Positions 14,830 to 15,601 of a DNA stretch of 15,601 bases are shown here, piece after piece; position 1 is the first letter of the stretch; the number at the start of each line of letters is the position of its first letter. A program made the position numbers and the translations under genes. The notes beneath the pieces are model-generated. The model saw only the letters and a program-made list of their open reading frames with translations, ran no database searches and was not told the DNA's origin. Source of the DNA: Gemmatimonas phototrophica (GTDB lineage: Bacteria; Gemmatimonadota; Gemmatimonadetes; Gemmatimonadales; Gemmatimonadaceae); NCBI GenBank assembly GCA_945870175.1, contig CAMBRJ010000024.1:1-15601 (forward strand). The letters run 5' to 3'.

Positions 14830-15601
14830 GTGCGTTCCACCCACCTCTCCGTCCCACGCCATCGAGCGGGTCGCCCGCGTTGACGCCCCGCTCCATCACG
14901 CCGCTCGGGATGCGCGCGGTTGACATTCCGGCGCTGCCCTTTCCGCTCACCGATGCGGAGATCATGGCGCAGGTTCGCGTGGCCTTGCACGAAGATCAGG
15001 CGTTCAACGACGTGTCCACGGTGGCGACGGTGGCCAGCACGCGTCATGTGCGCAGTGCCATCCTGGCGCGCCGCGACGGCGTGATGGCCGGCGTCCCGCT
15101 CGCCGTCGAGGCGTTCCGTCAGCTCGACAGCGCGGTCTCCATTCGCGTGGAAGCCTACGATGGCACCCGCGTCAAGTCCGGCGACGTCGTGATGCACGTC
15201 AGTGGACACGCCCGCGGCATGCTGTCGGCCGAGCGCACTGCGCTCAACTATCTGCAGCATCTCTCCGGCATCGCCACGCTGACGTCTCGCTTCGTCGATG
15301 CGGTGGCCGGCACGTCGGCGCTGATCCTCGACACGCGCAAAACCACACCGGGCTGGCGCGCGCTCGAGAAGTACGCGGTGCGCGCGGGCGGCGGCACCAA
15401 TCACCGCATGGATCTGCGCAGCGGCGTGTTGATCAAGGACAATCATCTCGCCGCCATCGGCGGCGATATCGCGAGGGCCGTGTCGCGTGCCCGCGGGCTC
15501 GCCCTGAGTGGCACCGCGATCGAAGTCGAGTGCGACACGTTGGAACAGGTCGATGCGGCGATCGCCGCCGGCGCCGATTGGGTGTTGCTCGACAACATGT
15601 C
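14826..15601 (+). CDS. nadC: Nicotinate-nucleotide pyrophosphorylase (NadC), 3' end beyond window
   Basis: This enzyme (quinolinate phosphoribosyltransferase) converts quinolinate and PRPP to nicotinate mononucleotide, CO2 and pyrophosphate. The first 258 codons are present. Landmarks: EDQAFNDVST near 53-62, SAERTALNYLQHLSG, the substrate loop DTRKTTPG (from 169) with RAGGGTNHRMDL, KDNH (204-207) and EVECD (233-237). The frame is cut at the window edge in LLDNM. The ATG at 14826 overlaps the nadA stop (ATGA) and gives a Pro/Ser-rich tail of 28 residues before the usual domain. A second ATG at 14910 (residue 29) would give a more usual N-terminus. The gene completes a nadBAC operon. Confidence 0.95.
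   Translation, partial: MSAFHPPLRPTPSSGSPALTPRSITPLGMRAVDIPALPFPLTDAEIMAQVRVALHEDQAFNDVSTVATVASTRHVRSAILARRDGVMAGVPLAVEAFRQLDSAVSIRVEAYDGTRVKSGDVVMHVSGHARGMLSAERTALNYLQHLSGIATLTSRFVDAVAGTSALILDTRKTTPGWRALEKYAVRAGGGTNHRMDLRSGVLIKDNHLAAIGGDIARAVSRARGLALSGTAIEVECDTLEQVDAAIAAGADWVLLDNM

Noticed and set aside
13798..14862. Long minus-strand open frame opposite nadA
   Set aside because: Antisense shadow; His/Arg-rich translation with no domain, and nadA on the other strand is unambiguous.

Overview
The window is GC-rich bacterial DNA, packed almost completely with genes. Several exported proteins carry signal peptides ending in the style SRA-Q or LSA-Q, and there are a TPR protein, an LVIVD-repeat lipoprotein and a predicted outer-membrane protein. 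This points to a Gram-negative, high-GC bacterium. My best guess is Gemmatimonadota; that is an inference from style, not a demonstrated placement. No rRNA, tRNA, CRISPR array, transposase or phage gene is visible.

Layout. Nine genes run leftward from about 12.2 kb to the left edge, and three run rightward to the right edge. (1) 8.1-12.2 kb, minus: an envelope cassette of a secreted TPR protein, a predicted outer-membrane protein of unknown function and an LVIVD beta-propeller lipoprotein. (2) 3.4-8.0 kb, minus: a complete BMP-family (PnrA/NupN-type) ABC importer, in the order periplasmic binding protein, double-domain ATPase, permease, permease. (3) 2.1-3.4 kb, minus: an MFS transporter coupled to the second permease by a GTGA overlap. 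(4) 0.1-1.9 kb, minus: an exported YtcJ-like amidohydrolase, separated from the MFS gene by a 239-bp gap that holds a 78-bp long inverted repeat. (5) 12.3 kb to the right edge, plus: nadB, nadA and nadC (truncated), the de novo aspartate-to-nicotinate-mononucleotide pathway, divergent from the TPR gene.

Most junctions are 4-base stop/start overlaps (ATGA or GTGA): OMP/LVIVD, BMP/ATPase, ATPase/permease 1, permease 1/permease 2, permease 2/MFS and nadA/nadC. This implies tightly coupled translation. The BMP importer probably brings a nucleoside or similar small molecule into the cytoplasm. The MFS protein and the exported amidohydrolase may handle related compounds, but nothing in the sequence fixes the substrate. 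The nad operon makes NAD precursors and has no evident link to the importer beyond position.

The least explained parts are the TPR/OMP/LVIVD cassette, where the last two proteins carry regularly placed histidines, and the dispersed inverted-repeat family around the amidohydrolase gene.
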